Origin: Ambrosia x helenae
Taxonomy: Eukaryota; Streptophyta; Magnoliopsida; Asterales; Asteraceae
Assembly: GCA_030844895.1 (NCBI GenBank)
Contig: CM061231.1
Coordinates: 29,769,149 to 29,833,148 of the forward strand
DNA length: 64,000 bases
Direction: 5' to 3'
Under the pieces are notes generated by a model. That model worked only from the letters and a program-made list of their open reading frames with translations. It was not told the origin of the DNA and did not search any database. The position numbers and the translations under genes are program-made. Positions 47,038-58,939 of the stretch are shown here, piece by piece (positions within the stretch are counted from its first letter, which is position 1; the number at the start of each line of letters is the position of its first letter).

Positions 47038-48400
47038 TTATACCCTAACTTCATTTTGTGTTCCCAAGTTCAAAGGGAAAGAAAAGAAACTTTATGTGTT
47101 CCCGAGTTAAAAGAAGAGAAAAGAAAGGTTTAATTTTACAGTTATACCTCCATTATATATTATGGTAATTTAAGTATGAGGGTAAACTAGTAAATGATTA
47201 ACATTTTATTTATTTTTCTTTCCCTTCCTTTCCTTTCCTTTCCTTATATTTTGGGAGGAAAGTTAAAATAATTTTTCTTATACTTCCTTCATTTTCTTTC
47301 CACTTCCTTCCTTTAATAAAACCTTAGAACACACATATTTTTTATTTTCTCTCCGTTTTATTTCACTTTTTTTCCTTTAATAAACTCGTGAATACAGTGT
47401 ATAAGTGAAGGGATTTAAATGGTACGAAAGAAGTCGGTCTTAAATATAACTAACTATTAATACCATAACTAATTACTAAAAACATTTAGAAGATAACGAA
47501 AATTGTTTAGTCATATGGCGGCATGAAATGTTGTAAGGCATTACGCCATTACCTAAGGTTTACTTACCCGATCACCTCCATAAAGCCTTTTTTTTGTTCG
47601 TATGTAAATTTTTGTTTTTAATGTATTTTTATTAGAAAAATAGAAAATGTCCATTCCCCACCCTTAAAGTATACATGGTTGAGTTATGTGGTTTTTGTAA
47701 TTTGCCTACTTAAATTTGATGTGATATTAAACAGGTCAATTATGCATATGAGCTAATGAGTTGGTAGAGACAACACAACAATTAAAAATTGGCAATGTTA
47801 GTCGTTTTCAGTGACGTTTTTGGTCGAATTATTCAAAGAATAACCAATGAAAGCTACATAAAGAAATATAAAACAAAAAATGGGAATTATTCTTGTGAAT
47901 TTTCTCGTACCTACCATGGTTTTGTGACGCTTATGAATAACGAAAACGTAATTTTTTATTTTTATATTAAACTTATCTGTCTTTATTTCATCAAGATTGA
48001 AGAAAAAAACAAGCAAGTAAAATTGCAAGGGTTGCTTTTTTTTTTTCCCTATTGCAAAAAGAAGAAAGAATATTGAATTGCATGATACAAAGGTATCTTA
48101 TCTTGAGCTACATCTCGTGCATACTATTTCTTTTTTTTTTTCAATACGACCGATAAATTAATCATAAATAGAATCTTAACAAAAATACTTAAAACTAGTA
48201 TAATTAATAAATTCGGTTTACCTACATATTTTGTCTTCTTTTTCAATTGGAGCAATTTCTCTATAATTTGATATTTAGCAGGTATTATATTTCATCTTTT
48301 AATATTGTGCCATACTAGACAGGTTGTTGGAAAAGATTTCAATATGGTCTTTGAAAATTGAATATTTTAATTTAACGTATAATATGTTTTTAAAACCATG
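47038..48400. other. AT-rich intergenic region, no gene recognised
   Basis: Polypyrimidine/polypurine-rich repeats near 47040-47400 (TTCCCGAGTT, CCTTTCCTTT) and low-complexity AT sequence beyond. Short open frames have no gene-like features. Confidence 0.5.
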
Positions 48401-48600
48401 ACTTTTTTTTTTTCTTTCCATAATGGCTGGGTGACCGCAAGTCGGTTTGCGAGACCGACGCGCTTCGAGAACCCATTGGGTTTCTCCATAGAGGGCATAA
48501 CACCTTATTAGCATGCCCAAACTACGTCCTCAGAGGAAGCATAACCCCCTAATACCGCTTGATACCAGTTGCACAACCACAACTAGTTTCTTTTACCACT
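48401..48600 (-). mobile_element. Possible SINE-like retroposon
   Basis: On the minus strand the segment ends in GGAAAG plus an A10 run at 48402-48415, and its other end has GGTATCAAGCGGTATTAGG, loosely A-box-like. No B box or TSD confirmed. Confidence 0.3.
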
Positions 48601-49399
48601 CCACCAAATGGTAGAGACCACATATAATATTTGATATTACTATTTCATATTTAATTTTTTTTATATATAGTATTTATATTTAATTTAATATTTGTTTTAA
48701 TATAGAATACCTAGTAATACGGCTCTTTTAATTTAAATTATCATTTATTTTTAATTCAATACGGTTGAAGCTATATACATGTATAGGTTCTAACGATGGT
48801 CTAAATTTGTTTTTAGTGTATTAATATCTCAACTATAAATCGATTCTTTGTTTAGCATGGTGAATTTTATTAGGGCTGTTTCAACACTGTTCACCGTTTA
48901 AGTCAAAGCAAGTTTGTCAGTGTGAATGATTTGAGATTCAAACGGTTTGGCTATCGTGGTGTGATAGTTTAATATTTTTTACATTTTTTGGAATATCTAT
49001 TTACCTATATTTATTTATAACTAACCATATTTATCACTTTGTTAATTTGAAATACGACGATTTTGAAAATAAAATAATAAATAAAAAATCAATTCCTCGT
49101 CATCCAAACACCAAGAGCCGGCAGTCAAGAGGTCCAGGAGTGGCCTTGCCTAGCCCAAGAACCAGTTACTCCATTGAAATCCCTGGCCCAATAAATAACC
49201 TCAGCCCAGCCCAATGTTTTAAAGCGATATGAATATCCAAGATTTCACTAAAGCGATTTCTTTCACCTCAACCCATTTTTTAGGGGCCCTTTCAATGGCT
49301 TTCTTCTCCTCGTCATTTTTCTTCTTATGACCTCTATTTTTTACCCGTCGGTTCACCAATATCTTACGGTTGGGTTTCGGGTACAAAGTCGGGAGTAGA
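48601..49399. other. AT-rich intergenic region, no gene recognised
   Basis: No coding, RNA or clear repeat structure. Confidence 0.5.
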
Positions 49400-49885
49400 A
49401 ACGGGAAAATGAGGTTGTGGGATGTTGTGAAGTTGATATTAAGATGTGTAGATGCTTAGTTGTTGAAAATGATGTTGCAGGTAGGATTCGTAATACATAC
49501 CACCAGATATTGGTTAAGGATGTTTTGAATTTACATGAGTTCACAAACAGGTCAAAGATTACTAGAAGAATGGTGCAGTCGGTCATGTTAGTGGCTTGTT
49601 GGTCCATATGGAAGGCGATGCATAATCTAATATTCAATAACAAGAAGGTGGGAGTTATTTGCATTATTCAGGAGATTAAATCGTTTGGGGTTTATTTGGA
49701 TCAATAATTGGACAAACACTTACTACCTTTGATGAACAAAGGTGGAATATGTTTGACTTTGGCTAGTTTAACGGCTGCAGTCCTTTGTTTTCTGTTTGTT
49801 TTTGTTTTCGTGTGTTTGGTTGTTCTAGCTTCTTGCTAGTTGTTATATTGGTTAATGAAATTTTGGGAATAAAAAAGAAAAAGAT
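49400..49885 (+). pseudogene. LINE 3'-end fragment
   Basis: The frame around 49470-49707 reads SVMLVACWSIWKAMHNLIFN, the Trp-rich end typical of plant L1 ORF2 (compare VSMWVIWRARNDKLF at 33890). Stop at 49705, then about 160 bp of 3' UTR ending in an A-rich tail near 49870-49885. The rest of the ORF is missing. Confidence 0.65.
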
Positions 49886-49958
49886 TATATTAGAAAATAT
49901 GTTTTAAACTAAATCAACCATCTTTTCACCAAACATAGACATGTATACCTTTTATAAG

Positions 49959-50308
49959 GCTATGGGGTGTGGAGACATGAAAATGTTCATGTCTCAATGC
50001 CACTTAGAATGCCACCTAGGATGGCTCTCATGTTCTCTTGGTTGAGACATACCAAGGGTGTGGAGACAACCCTCCCCATTTTATTATTAATTAATTATTA
50101 AAATGTTGATTGGCCAAAAAAACCCAACTTTCAATTCAAAAAAAAAAAAAGAAAAAAAGAAAATAGCTGATTGGTGCGTCCCATATGTTACGAGAGAGAC
50201 GGGAGGGACGGGGTGCTTGGGGACGGGGGGTAAGGGGTGGTGTTGTTGTCCTGGACATGACAAAAATTAGAGAACGGGGGTGGTGCCCCGTCTCCACACC
50301 CTACAGCC
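49959..50308. mobile_element. MITE, about 350 bp
   Basis: Left end GGCTATGGGGTGTGGAGAC and right end GTCTCCACACCCTACAGCC are inverted with few mismatches. TSD not certain. Inside is GGGACGGGG-rich sequence. Confidence 0.72.
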
Positions 50309-50519
50309 TGATTAATTCTACAAACTGAATTCTTAAAGGTTCTCACTAGAAACATATTTCATTAATTTTCTTAGCATAAAAAGTTAAAATCGATTTTCAA
50401 ATCAACGTATAAGATTCTTATAGATCTTTCTGAACACTACAAGAAAATAACTATATAGGGACGACACCTGTAGGGACGACATTATTATTATTGATTCATA
50501 AATGATAAAATACAAAAAA

Positions 50520-50905
50520 AAAGAAAGAAAAAAATCGCTTGTATATGTATATATGTGTATGTATATATATGTGTGTGTACGTGGATACGGTACGTATTCC
50601 TCTACAAGGTTAATTGTGTGCGCATCAACATATATGCGGACATTCATGTATATGCATGTGTATGCGTTAGTGTTAACTGTTAATGAAAGTGTGTGTATGT
50701 GTGTATATGTATGTGCGTACATGTGTACAAAAGCGTATGTGTTTGTACGTGTGTGTGTGTGTTTGTGTTACTGTATATGTATATATGTTTGTGTATGTAT
50801 TAGTGTGTTGTACATGTGTATGTATGTGGTACGTATTTATTTCTAAGGTTTATCGTGTATGTATTAGTGTGTTGTATGTATGTATGTGCGTATGTATGTA
50901 ACAAC
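50520..50905. repeat. TATG/TGTA microsatellite inside the CACTA element
   Basis: About 380 bp of imperfect TATGTG/TGTGTATG units. The Cys/Val/Tyr-rich open frames over it are artefacts. Confidence 0.9.
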
Positions 50906-51096
50906 TAGGGGCGGCAATTAATGACACGACCCGAAAACCGACCCGAATCTGACACGAAAAAAACAGATTTGGGTCAAGTAACACGACCCATTTAAAAAAG
51001 CGGGTCGGGTTCGGGTCGACCTGTATTAAAAACGGGTCGGGTTCGGGTTGACACATATATATAATGGGTTGACCCGTTAACCCGTTTAAGTATAAA

Positions 51097-51306
51097 ATGC
51101 GACAAATGCGAGAAGAAATTCAAGAAATGCGACAACAACAACCGCCTCCTCAAATGCAACCATTCTCAAACCAAGCATTGATGGCACTAATGCAACAAAT
51201 GCAGTAGCAACATGAATTTCAAATACCACAAATGCAATTGGAGTTCCAACGCGAATTGAATGAAATGAAACGAAAATTGCCTCAAAGTGATGAAGATGAT
51301 GATTAG
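51097..51306 (+). pseudogene. Remnant of a CACTA-borne coiled-coil gene
   Basis: 70 codons from ATG 51097 to TAG 51304, with one in-frame TAG at codon 36. The product is Met/Gln/Glu-rich (MRQMREEIQEMRQQQPPPQM, LEFQRELNEMKRKLPQSDED) and ends in an acidic tail. The composition suits the coiled-coil C-terminus of a tnpA-like CACTA accessory protein. Low-complexity sequence limits certainty. Confidence 0.5.
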
Positions 51307-51950
51307 GAGTGAGATACTTTGGTTTAATTTCTATTTTGAAGTATGAACTTGATAAATAGGATTAAGATGGATGTTTTGTATTTTGAACCTTTGTTAAATA
51401 TTAAGTTTGGTTTGGTAATTTATGTTTGGTTTGATTATATTAAATTGTTTAAATTCAGGTTAAAAAGGTCAAATAGTGTAAAAATTAAAATTAATTAATA
51501 ATATAATAAACAATTATTTTTTATCAGTAGGGACGACTTGTCGTCTCTATATAGCACAAAAGTTAAAAACAGTTTACATTTTTAGGGACGACTTGTCGTC
51601 CCTACAGGTAAACTATTTCTTTTTATTTAAAAAATATTTTACACCTTTAGGGACGACAAGTCGTCCCCAAAGAGTTAATATGATTTTTTTTATTTTTAAT
51701 TTACAGGGACGATAAGTCGTCCCTAAATGTAAACTTTTAGAGACAACACCTATAGAGACGACCTAAGAGACCTATACGCACGGTCCTGTAGAGACAAATC
51801 ATGTTGGGAGGACATGTCGTCCCTAAAAGCTATTTACACCTATAGGGACGACTTGTCGTCTCTAAAAGTCTAAAAAAAATGGTCCCTAAAAGCACATTTT
51901 CTTGTAGTGGAAATTTAAATAATCAATACACTTCTTAATTATAAACCACA

Positions 51951-52258
51951 TGTTGGGTAATCTTAATGGGCCGGGTCATGGATTAAAAGTTAGCGGGTCA
52001 GATATGGATCATGGGTACATAGGCTAGTGTTGGTTAATGAAGTGGGTAGAGGTTTGACCGAGTAAATTGGAAAGTGTACGTTGGTTTGTTGCTATAAAGT
52101 AGGAGTTAAGTTATGCATGTATTTAGTTATTCTTATAAATAGGATAGTGCAGTAGTAGTTTTTTTGTATTCTTAAATTCAATAATAAAAGAGTTCAAGTA
52201 GTAAATATCTTGTTTGTTCCTGAGTTTTGTTTGAGTGATCTTGAGGCCTGAACCAACA
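51951..52258 (+). repeat. 5' LTR of the copia-like element
   Basis: Has TATAAATAGGATAGTG (core promoter-like, about 52134) and AATAATAAAAG (poly(A) signal-like, about 52182). Confidence 0.92.
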
Positions 52259-52275
52259 TTTGGTATCAGAGCAGA
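52259..52275 (+). promoter_or_regulatory. Primer binding site
   Basis: TGGTATCAGAGC follows the 5' LTR by two bases and is complementary to initiator Met-tRNA. Confidence 0.88.
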
Positions 52276-53987
52276 GCGGGTGAAGACGGTGAGACCGTTT
52301 TGAGAGTCGTGTATGGAGAAGGGGTAGCAGTCCCTCTAAACTGCGAGAATGAGAAGAGAGAATGAATTCGTAGAAGGGTGTCAGTTTCGAGACAACAACG
52401 AAAGTTATAGGTGATCGAAGAAGAGAGAGGTCACCGAAAAAAATAGAGAGAGTAGCGGAGGTTTTGTGTGAGCCAAATACGGTTCTGAGTGAGCCTTGTT
52501 GAGGCGGTATCGAGAGTTGAAAGCGTTCTAAGTGAACCTGGAAGAGTAGAGAAGATCTATGTGATCGAGGGAAAAGATCTTAGTGATCGGGGAGTGGTTC
52601 GGAGTGACCTGAACACACACGGCCCTGTGTGAGCCGGTGGAGAAAAAGAAGAGGTAATCTGTGTGATCACAGTAGGATTATGTGTTGAGTTTGCCTGAAG
52701 ACGTATCATGTGTGAGATGTAAAAAAAAAAAAGTTTTGAGTGAACAAAGGGTTCTGGGTGAACCAAGAAGTGTGTTTATATGTGTGATTGAAGATGGTTT
52801 AGTGTGAATTGGTTGAGAAGAAGGTTCTGTGTTAATCTATGTGAAGAGTAGATTCAAAAGGGTGTTCCGTGTGAACGTGTTCTGTATGAAAAAGTAGCAC
52901 AGACAAATCTGTGTGATTCATGGTGATGATTACGCGAGATTCTTTGTGAATCTAAAAGAAAGAGTAGCGACTAACAATAGAGATCGTTCGGACCAGAAGC
53001 CAGTCATACGGGGCTGTGCTTAGGCGTTTGGCGAGCAACGGTGATCAATCGGGGCAACCTCTTGTACGAAGACAGTAGGTTATGGAACCAGAACAACAAT
53101 AAAGGACGGGTTGTTCGCGGGTCGTGAGTCACGGGTCAGTGATCCTTTGGATAAGCTATCAATATATTGTTTGTTCTTGTCCGGGTAGTTGGAGTAGATA
53201 AGAAAACTTGTGTGGTGGAACTTCAAAGGAATTGTGGAATAAAGTGCTAGAATTGTTTTGATTTGAGAAGAATTCGGAGTTTGAACTTAGTGGTTAAAAA
53301 GTTAAACAAGGCAATTTGTTGTGACTTGTGAAGGTACTTGTGTACTGTACAAGGAAAAAAAAGGCAAAGGTAAGTTGCATTGTACTATATAACTGATATA
53401 TGCAGTAAATAAAAAAAAAGAACAAAGAAGCAAAGCTATAGTAATTGTGGAGGAGTAAAAGGATGTTTACATGAAGTCAACATACTTAATTAAGATGCAG
53501 AAAACGTGGTTTAATCAGGTGAAGGAAAAATGAATAACATTAGTACTGAGTTCTGTGTGAACAAATGAAAGGAGTCTAATGTGTTATGAAGTAGTGATCT
53601 AGAAGTGGTGTGCCGGTATGATTCGAGAGCTGAACGAGGGTCGTTTCGGGGCTGTTTCGGTGTTGAATTGGTAACAAAATAGTACCGAGTTGCAGTGGTA
53701 TATGGCTGCCAAAACTTATGAGTTTGAAAACAGCGAAGAGCAAGCTTAAAGCAAGGGATTTAAGCAAGATCAAGATTTCGAGTCGGATCTATGTGAACCG
53801 ATCAATTAAAAGAAAAGTCGAGTAAGGAGACCGAAACGAGAAAGAAGCCATTTGTGTGAAGGCAAACAATAGCAACGAATCTTTGTGGTTTGTAAGTTCG
53901 TAAGGATCATAAGATAAAGTTCGAGTTTGAGATGACGGGGTGACCGGTGTTAAAACGTGTCAAGACCATCAAGATTACGGGGGAGAA

Positions 53988-54284
53988 TGTTGGGTAATTT
54001 TGATGGGCCGGAACATGGATTAAAAGTTAGCGGGTAAGATATGGATCATGGGTACATGGGCTAGTGTTGGTTAATGAAGTGGGTAGAATAAATTGGAAAG
54101 TGTACGTTGGTTTGTTGCTATAAAGTAGGAGTTAAGTTATGCTTGTATTTAGTTATTCTTATAAATAGGATAATGTAGTAGTAGTTTTTTTGTACTCTCA
54201 AATTCAATAATAAAAGAGTTCAAGTAGTAAATATCTTCTTTGTTCCTGAGTTTTGTTTGAGTGATCTTGAGGCCTGAACCAACA
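53988..54284 (+). repeat. 3' LTR of the copia-like element
   Basis: Matches the 5' LTR except for loss of AGGTTTGACCG-region bases (near 54087) and point changes. Confidence 0.92.
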
Positions 54285-54308
54285 CCACATAGGCATTCAA
54301 GAACCTTA

Positions 54309-54573
54309 GGGGTTGTTTGGTTGATTAAGTGTTGAAATATTAAGATGTCTGAATGGTTAAGTGCTGAATCAATAATTAAGTTGGACCTCTTAATGGTTAA
54401 TTTTCTTGTCACACATTGATAGGAGAGTCTCATTAAAGTTCAACCCAGTTCAGTGCTTAATGGTTCAGCAACATCTCAAATCTTAATGGTTCAGCCTTAA
54501 ACATTCCATTCAGAATCTGAAACAAACGCGCTAAATACAAAATTGTTCATTAAGAGGCTTACCAAACAACCCC
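54309..54573. mobile_element. MITE, 265 bp
   Basis: Ends GGGGTTGTTTGGTTGA and TTACCAAACAACCCC are inverted repeats. Internal ATTAAG/CTTAAT motifs. TSD unresolved. Confidence 0.75.
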
Positions 54574-54696
54574 TAGTTATCACCTTTCCTTCAAGTACTT
54601 AAAAAAGAAAAATCTACACATGCAAACATCTAAAAAAACTACTAGAAAAACACCATCGTACAAAAAACGTTATGTTGCAACTGTATAAAAAAACGA

Positions 54697-55074
54697 TCAC
54701 TCTTCGGCTTTGGACATAACCGAAAGCCGACTAAGCCTAGGACGAAACACACCGCGCCTTCTCTGCTGTTGCGACGAGGGACGAATCAATGCACGCTTCA
54801 CCAACTCACGTTCCACACTCCTAACATTCCTCACAACCGAATTCGTCATTGCTGATCGTGGAACATACAATCCATGCACCCGATATGGCGTCGCACGATT
54901 ATTATCATTACTCTTACTCATATTCTTGTGCAAACTACACCGAAACGATCCAGGATGTGTCGTTGGAGAACACATGCACGTCTTCTTCTTAGTACTCTTG
55001 TCTTTAGGCGATGAGGACGAGATGATACTGTTGGAACATGTTCTTCTGTTAGATTTGGTGGTTGAAGATGACAT
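54697..55074 (-). CDS. Small serine-rich, basic plant protein, 125 aa
   Basis: Intact single-exon gene beginning MSSSTTKSNRRTCSNSIISS. The diagnostic stretch is CMCSPTTHPGSFRCSLHK, which recurs in a plant family annotated as serine-rich or uncharacterised proteins. The C-terminus has ERELVKRALIRPSSQQQRRR and RPRLSRLSVMSKAEE. No signal peptide, membrane segment or known enzyme motif; two closely spaced Cys in CMC plus one downstream might bind metal or be modified. Function is unknown to me. A TATATAAAG box lies about 95 bp upstream of the ATG on this strand (55169-55178). Likely a real host gene: it is intact, not repetitive and has a plausible promoter. Confidence 0.82.
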   Translation of the reverse strand: MSSSTTKSNRRTCSNSIISSSSPKDKSTKKKTCMCSPTTHPGSFRCSLHKNMSKSNDNNRATPYRVHGLYVPRSAMTNSVVRNVRSVERELVKRALIRPSSQQQRRRGVFRPRLSRLSVMSKAEE

Positions 55075-55168
55075 GATAGAATATATAGTTTTGTTGTGTT
55101 ATGACTTATGACTTATGAGATAGGATAGGATGATGGCAAAAGCATATGATTAATGTTAAGTTTAGTGG

Positions 55169-55178
55169 CTTTATATAT
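55169..55178 (-). promoter_or_regulatory. TATA box of the serine-rich gene
   Basis: The minus strand reads CTATATATAAAGCC, placed to start transcription roughly 60-70 bp before the ATG at 55074. Confidence 0.55.
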
Positions 55179-55576
55179 AGGCTAAAGTCGGTTTATTAGT
55201 GGGTTAAATACTATCACTCGCTTTAGAAGTAGCGTGCGTATCACGTGATGTTGATGGAGACTCCTAAGTCTTAAGTCTAAATTGCACCCATAGATTAGTA
55301 TACTTAATTAATTATCTAAACTATTTGCATAAAGGTTTATGATGAATAGGAGGGGGACCTAAAGTGTTCCTTGTAGCCTCTATACAATCATTACCAACGT
55401 ATAATCTAGTTGTCTGGGTATATAAAAACTGGACCCAAAGATAAATAGATGGGCAGTGCTAATGAACCTCACGAAGAAGAACAGTGCGATTGATCATGTT
55501 GAATGCATTTGAGAAATCCACAGTAAACATAGCCAAAGAATCGTCCACATGAAACGAGTTACCTCTGCCCCCATTA

Positions 55577-56372
55577 GACCATTCTCATTGGTAATCTCAA
55601 AATGGTTGTGACACTATTTAGAAATTAAAAAAAAAAAAATGGATAAAAGCAATGATCAGATCGGTGAAGCAAACTAGATTGCAAACAAGATTGGGTATAT
55701 TATCGTACATTATGTTTTTCTTTTTTATTTTAACTAATTAGTTATAAATAAAACTTGTTTTTCTTTAATAACTTTTTATAATTAACATTTAAAAAAAATA
55801 TAAAAAATACAGTCTTGATCAGTTTTTTTTAATGAATATGACGGTATAAATTTTACTAAAAACAGAGTTCGTTTTAACTTTTAAAAAATGTATTTTTAAT
55901 ATAAAATAATATTAACAATCATTCATATTTTTCCTATTATCTAAAAAATCTAACATTATCTAAAAACGATTTGATTGATCATATATGGCAAAAGTTTGAT
56001 GATGATGAATAATTATGTAGTTTGTATTGTTTATAAGCGTAATTTTATATTTCATGCTACGGGTGTAATTTGGTTTGTCTATTTAATTAAGTATGTTTGA
56101 TGAATATATTTTTTTTTCTTTTTTTAATATTTTTAAATTTAATAACTTAATTTTTTAAAAATAAACTAACTATTTTTTGTATTTCTAGTAAGTATTAATA
56201 AAAAACCAAAAATATAAATTACATTTATTTATTTTATAAAATATTGTGAAGGTTGGGTTTTTAATGAGAGTGAAAAAATGGGTTTGGTTGGGTTGTGTAA
56301 GTGGAGGAGAGAGAAATTAGTTTTTTAAAAAGTTGGATTGGGTTATGTTGTAGCTTGTGAATGAGGATAGTC
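55577..56372. mobile_element. PIF/Harbinger-like MITE inside the RTE pseudogene
   Basis: Ends GACCATTCTCATT and AATGAGGATAGTC (two mismatches) with 3-bp TSD TTA at 55574-55576 and 56373-56375. AT-rich, non-coding body of 796 bp. Confidence 0.7.
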
Positions 56373-56770
56373 TTAGGAGTCCTTTACCCTAAATTGAAAG
56401 TCCAACAGGTACTTTGCCATTTCCTTGCAAACCTTTCTCATAGCCACTATAGATACTAGTCTGCGTCTAATGGCCATATTGCAATAGGTCAAATCCCATT
56501 ATCAGGTTTCAGAAGAGGGGTAAGGGGGCTGAAGCAATAAATTCAGCAAGTACCATGGGACTAGGGGTGTAAATGACACGTAGCGGCTTGAGAGCTACCC
56601 GGGATCGGCTCGGTAAAAAGCCCGAACGAGCCGAGCTTTCACGAGCCCGATTTCGAGCCTGAGCCTGAAATATGGCTCGTTTAGTTATCGAGCCCGAGCT
56701 CGAGCCCTAGATACAAAGCTCGATTGGGCTCGCGAGCCTAGACGAGCCCAAACATAATTATAAGTTATTT

Positions 56771-57019
56771 ATATATCTCTTATAATTTATAGCCCACATA
56801 TCCAAAGCTCAAGTCCTTATTTCATAGGCCCATTTAATAACACTCGCGAGCCGAGCTTTTGCGATCTTGAGCCGAGCTTTGAGCTCGTTTGAGATTGTTC
56901 TCAAATCACCTCGAGCCGAGCCGAGCTCGAGCTTTTGATTTTACTAGCGAGCCGAGCTCGAGCTCAAGATTGTAGGCTCGAACCTAGCCGAGCTTGAGCT
57001 TCATAAAACCATAACGAGC
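56771..57019. repeat. 249-bp direct duplication, left copy
   Basis: Identical or nearly so to 59746-59994. Starts ATATATCTCTTATAATTTAT and ends CCATAACGAGC. Confidence 0.92.
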
Positions 57020-58349
57020 TGAAGAAACAATAACCTGAACGGCTATCCGGTGTATGCCTCGACGGTGTTGAATAGGAGAACCACAGCTCGGCCTTCGTCT
57101 TCTCCGGTGAGATCCAGATCTGCAAGAAGGAAAGGAAAAGGTGGAGTGTGGATGTGACTGCTAGGAAACCACGAGTGGAGTCCAACGTACAGACACAAAA
57201 AGTGATGGCGGCGGCCATGTGTTATCGGGGGGTAATATGTATGTGATAACTTGTGCCCTAATGAGAGGTGAAGACCTCTTATATAGGGCTTCTCATGGGC
57301 CTTAATGGGCCGGTCATCATGGACCCCTAACTATATGGGCACATAGCCCATTGGCACAAAGCCCAGTTAGGGGGTTACCTCCACACCCCAATATTAGTAA
57401 ATAATATAAGAAGTAATAAGTAATAAAGACGGTATGTCGGGTCACGTACCATACCTCTACAAGTCCCCCTAGTCTGGTGTTGCTCCCACGTGCAAGCGTT
57501 GGGTGGAGCACTAGACTAATTAGGAGTGCTCAGGGATGAAGATTAAAAGCTTTATCTTCTCGGCGGACCAATGATTCGAACGTTTCATCTTCCTGTTTCA
57601 ATGTGTGTGAGAGGTTGCTCGTTGCGCTTGTTACCAACTAAGTGTTACCTTCTAGGCTAACTGTCACCGACGCGTGTGAGGATTGCTCGTTATGCTTGTT
57701 ATCGGCTAAGTGTTACCTTCTAGGCTAACTGTCGCTGGCGCGCGAGCGTCCGTTACCGATTAGTTGCAGGTGTTACAGCGGCTCGTACCCAAACCTGCAA
57801 GTATCTCAATCATATAATATGTGTGTATTATGAGGCGCCCAGCCTTGTATTAGTATCTCTTAACTTGTAATAAGTTGTTAGATAGTAAATAACACTAAAT
57901 ATAAAAAGGTTGTACCAAAACCTTGAGCGGCCAATGCTATGGCGCGTGTACAGATGTTATGGGGCGAGTTGAACCAACAACACCTTCTCGGGGGGTGAAA
58001 TCATACGGCGCATCATGGTATGAGATCCGTCTAAAGTGGTGTTATACCATGCCATCCCCCCAGTTCATTGCTGCTAAGTGTAATGCTTAGGAGCGTTGGA
58101 ACTTATAATAAGAGTATCCTTCGTTGATGGACCATTTGACGCGCCAAAGTTATCGTCCGCGGATTGCTTTAAGTAGGCAAGGGCATGCTCCGCGAAAGAC
58201 GCCTTTTCAAGGCGTACTTCAGTCAGAAGCAATGCTCCATGATATTCGTGAAGTGCTTTGCGGTGGCGTATGATAGCCATCGACTGCGCGAAATGTTTGC
58301 TGTTGACGGATGAAAGCAATCCGCGGAGAACGTCTTTTAAAGTATTATG

Positions 58350-58560
58350 TTAACTTAACGTCGTGGCGGCGTGTTCCTGAAAAGGAGACACGCGCCGCGT
58401 TGTAGCACGTTCCTGAAAAGGAGACGTGGTGGCGCATTCCTGAAAAGGAGACACGCGCTAAGTTGTAGCTCGTTCCTGAAAAGGAGACGTGGCGGCGCGT
58501 TCCTGAAGAGGAGACGCGCGCGAAGTGTGGCACGTTCCTGAAAAGGAGACGTGGATGAAA
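58350..58560. repeat. Minisatellite A
   Basis: Irregular copies of CGTTCCTGAAAAGGAGACG with spacers such as TGGCGGCG and CGCGC, about seven copies. Confidence 0.88.
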
Positions 58561-58561
58561 T

Positions 58562-58938
58562 TGCGGGACGCCTCTAACGCCCACGCGATATGCGGAACGC
58601 CTCTGAAGCCCAAGCAATATGCGGAACGCCTCTGACGTCCAAGCGAGATGCGGAACGCCTCTGCCGCCCACGCGAGATGCGGAACGCCTCTGACGCCCAC
58701 GCGATATGCGGAACGCCTCTGACGTCCAAGCGATATGCGGAACGCCTCTGACGCCCACGCGAGATGCGGAACGCCTCTGACGCCCACGCGAGATGCGGAA
58801 CGCCTCTGACGCCCACGCGATATGCGGAACGCCTCTGACGTCCACGCGAGATGCGGAACGCCTCTGACGCCCAAGCAAGATGCGGAACGCCTCTGACGCC
58901 CAAGCAATACGCGGAACGCCTCTGACGCCCACGCGAGC
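58562..58938. repeat. Minisatellite B, 29-bp unit, about 13 copies
   Basis: The unit is GAACGCCTCTGACGCCCACG plus CGATATGCG, with variants ACGTCCAAG and GAGATGCG. Since 29 is not a multiple of 3, the minus strand is open in all three frames, each with the same 29-residue repeat (EAFRISRGRQRRSASRVGVR). This is a repeat artefact, not three genes. Confidence 0.95.
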
Positions 58939-58939
58939 A

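Larger units (their letters stand above)
50435..51909. mobile_element. CACTA (En/Spm) non-autonomous element
   Basis: Ends CACTACAAGAAAAT and ATTTTCTTGTAGTG with 3-bp TSD GAA (50432-50434 and 51910-51912), the signature of CACTA elements. Subterminal repeats TAGGGACGAC / GTCGTCCCTA occur many times at both ends (50456-50485, 51530-51860), as expected for transposase-binding sites. The interior holds a TGTATG microsatellite, a GGGTCGGGTTCGGG-rich insert (50907-51090) and a small coding remnant at 51097. The main transposase is missing. Confidence 0.93.
51951..54284 (+). mobile_element. Small non-autonomous LTR retrotransposon, copia-like
   Basis: 5' LTR 51951-52258 (308 bp) and 3' LTR 53988-54284 (297 bp), both TGTTGGGTAAT...CTGAACCAACA. 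TSD CCACA at 51946-51950 and 54285-54289. PBS TGGTATCAGAGC at 52261 (Met-i tRNA) and polypurine tract ACGGGGGAGAA at 53977-53987. The 1.73-kb interior has no gag-pol; it is rich in GTGTGA and GTGAACC motifs. The LTRs differ by an 11-bp deletion and several substitutions, so it is older than the 21460 element. Confidence 0.92.

Noticed and set aside
47789..48076. 95-residue plus-strand protein
   Set aside because: AT-rich, Lys/Phe/Tyr-biased, no recognisable motif or promoter; treated as chance.
50502..50901. Cys/Val/Tyr-rich membrane-like proteins
   Set aside because: Read from a TATGTG microsatellite inside a CACTA element.
58562..58938. CRISPR-like regular repeats
   Set aside because: Contiguous tandem minisatellite without unique spacers, in a plant genome.
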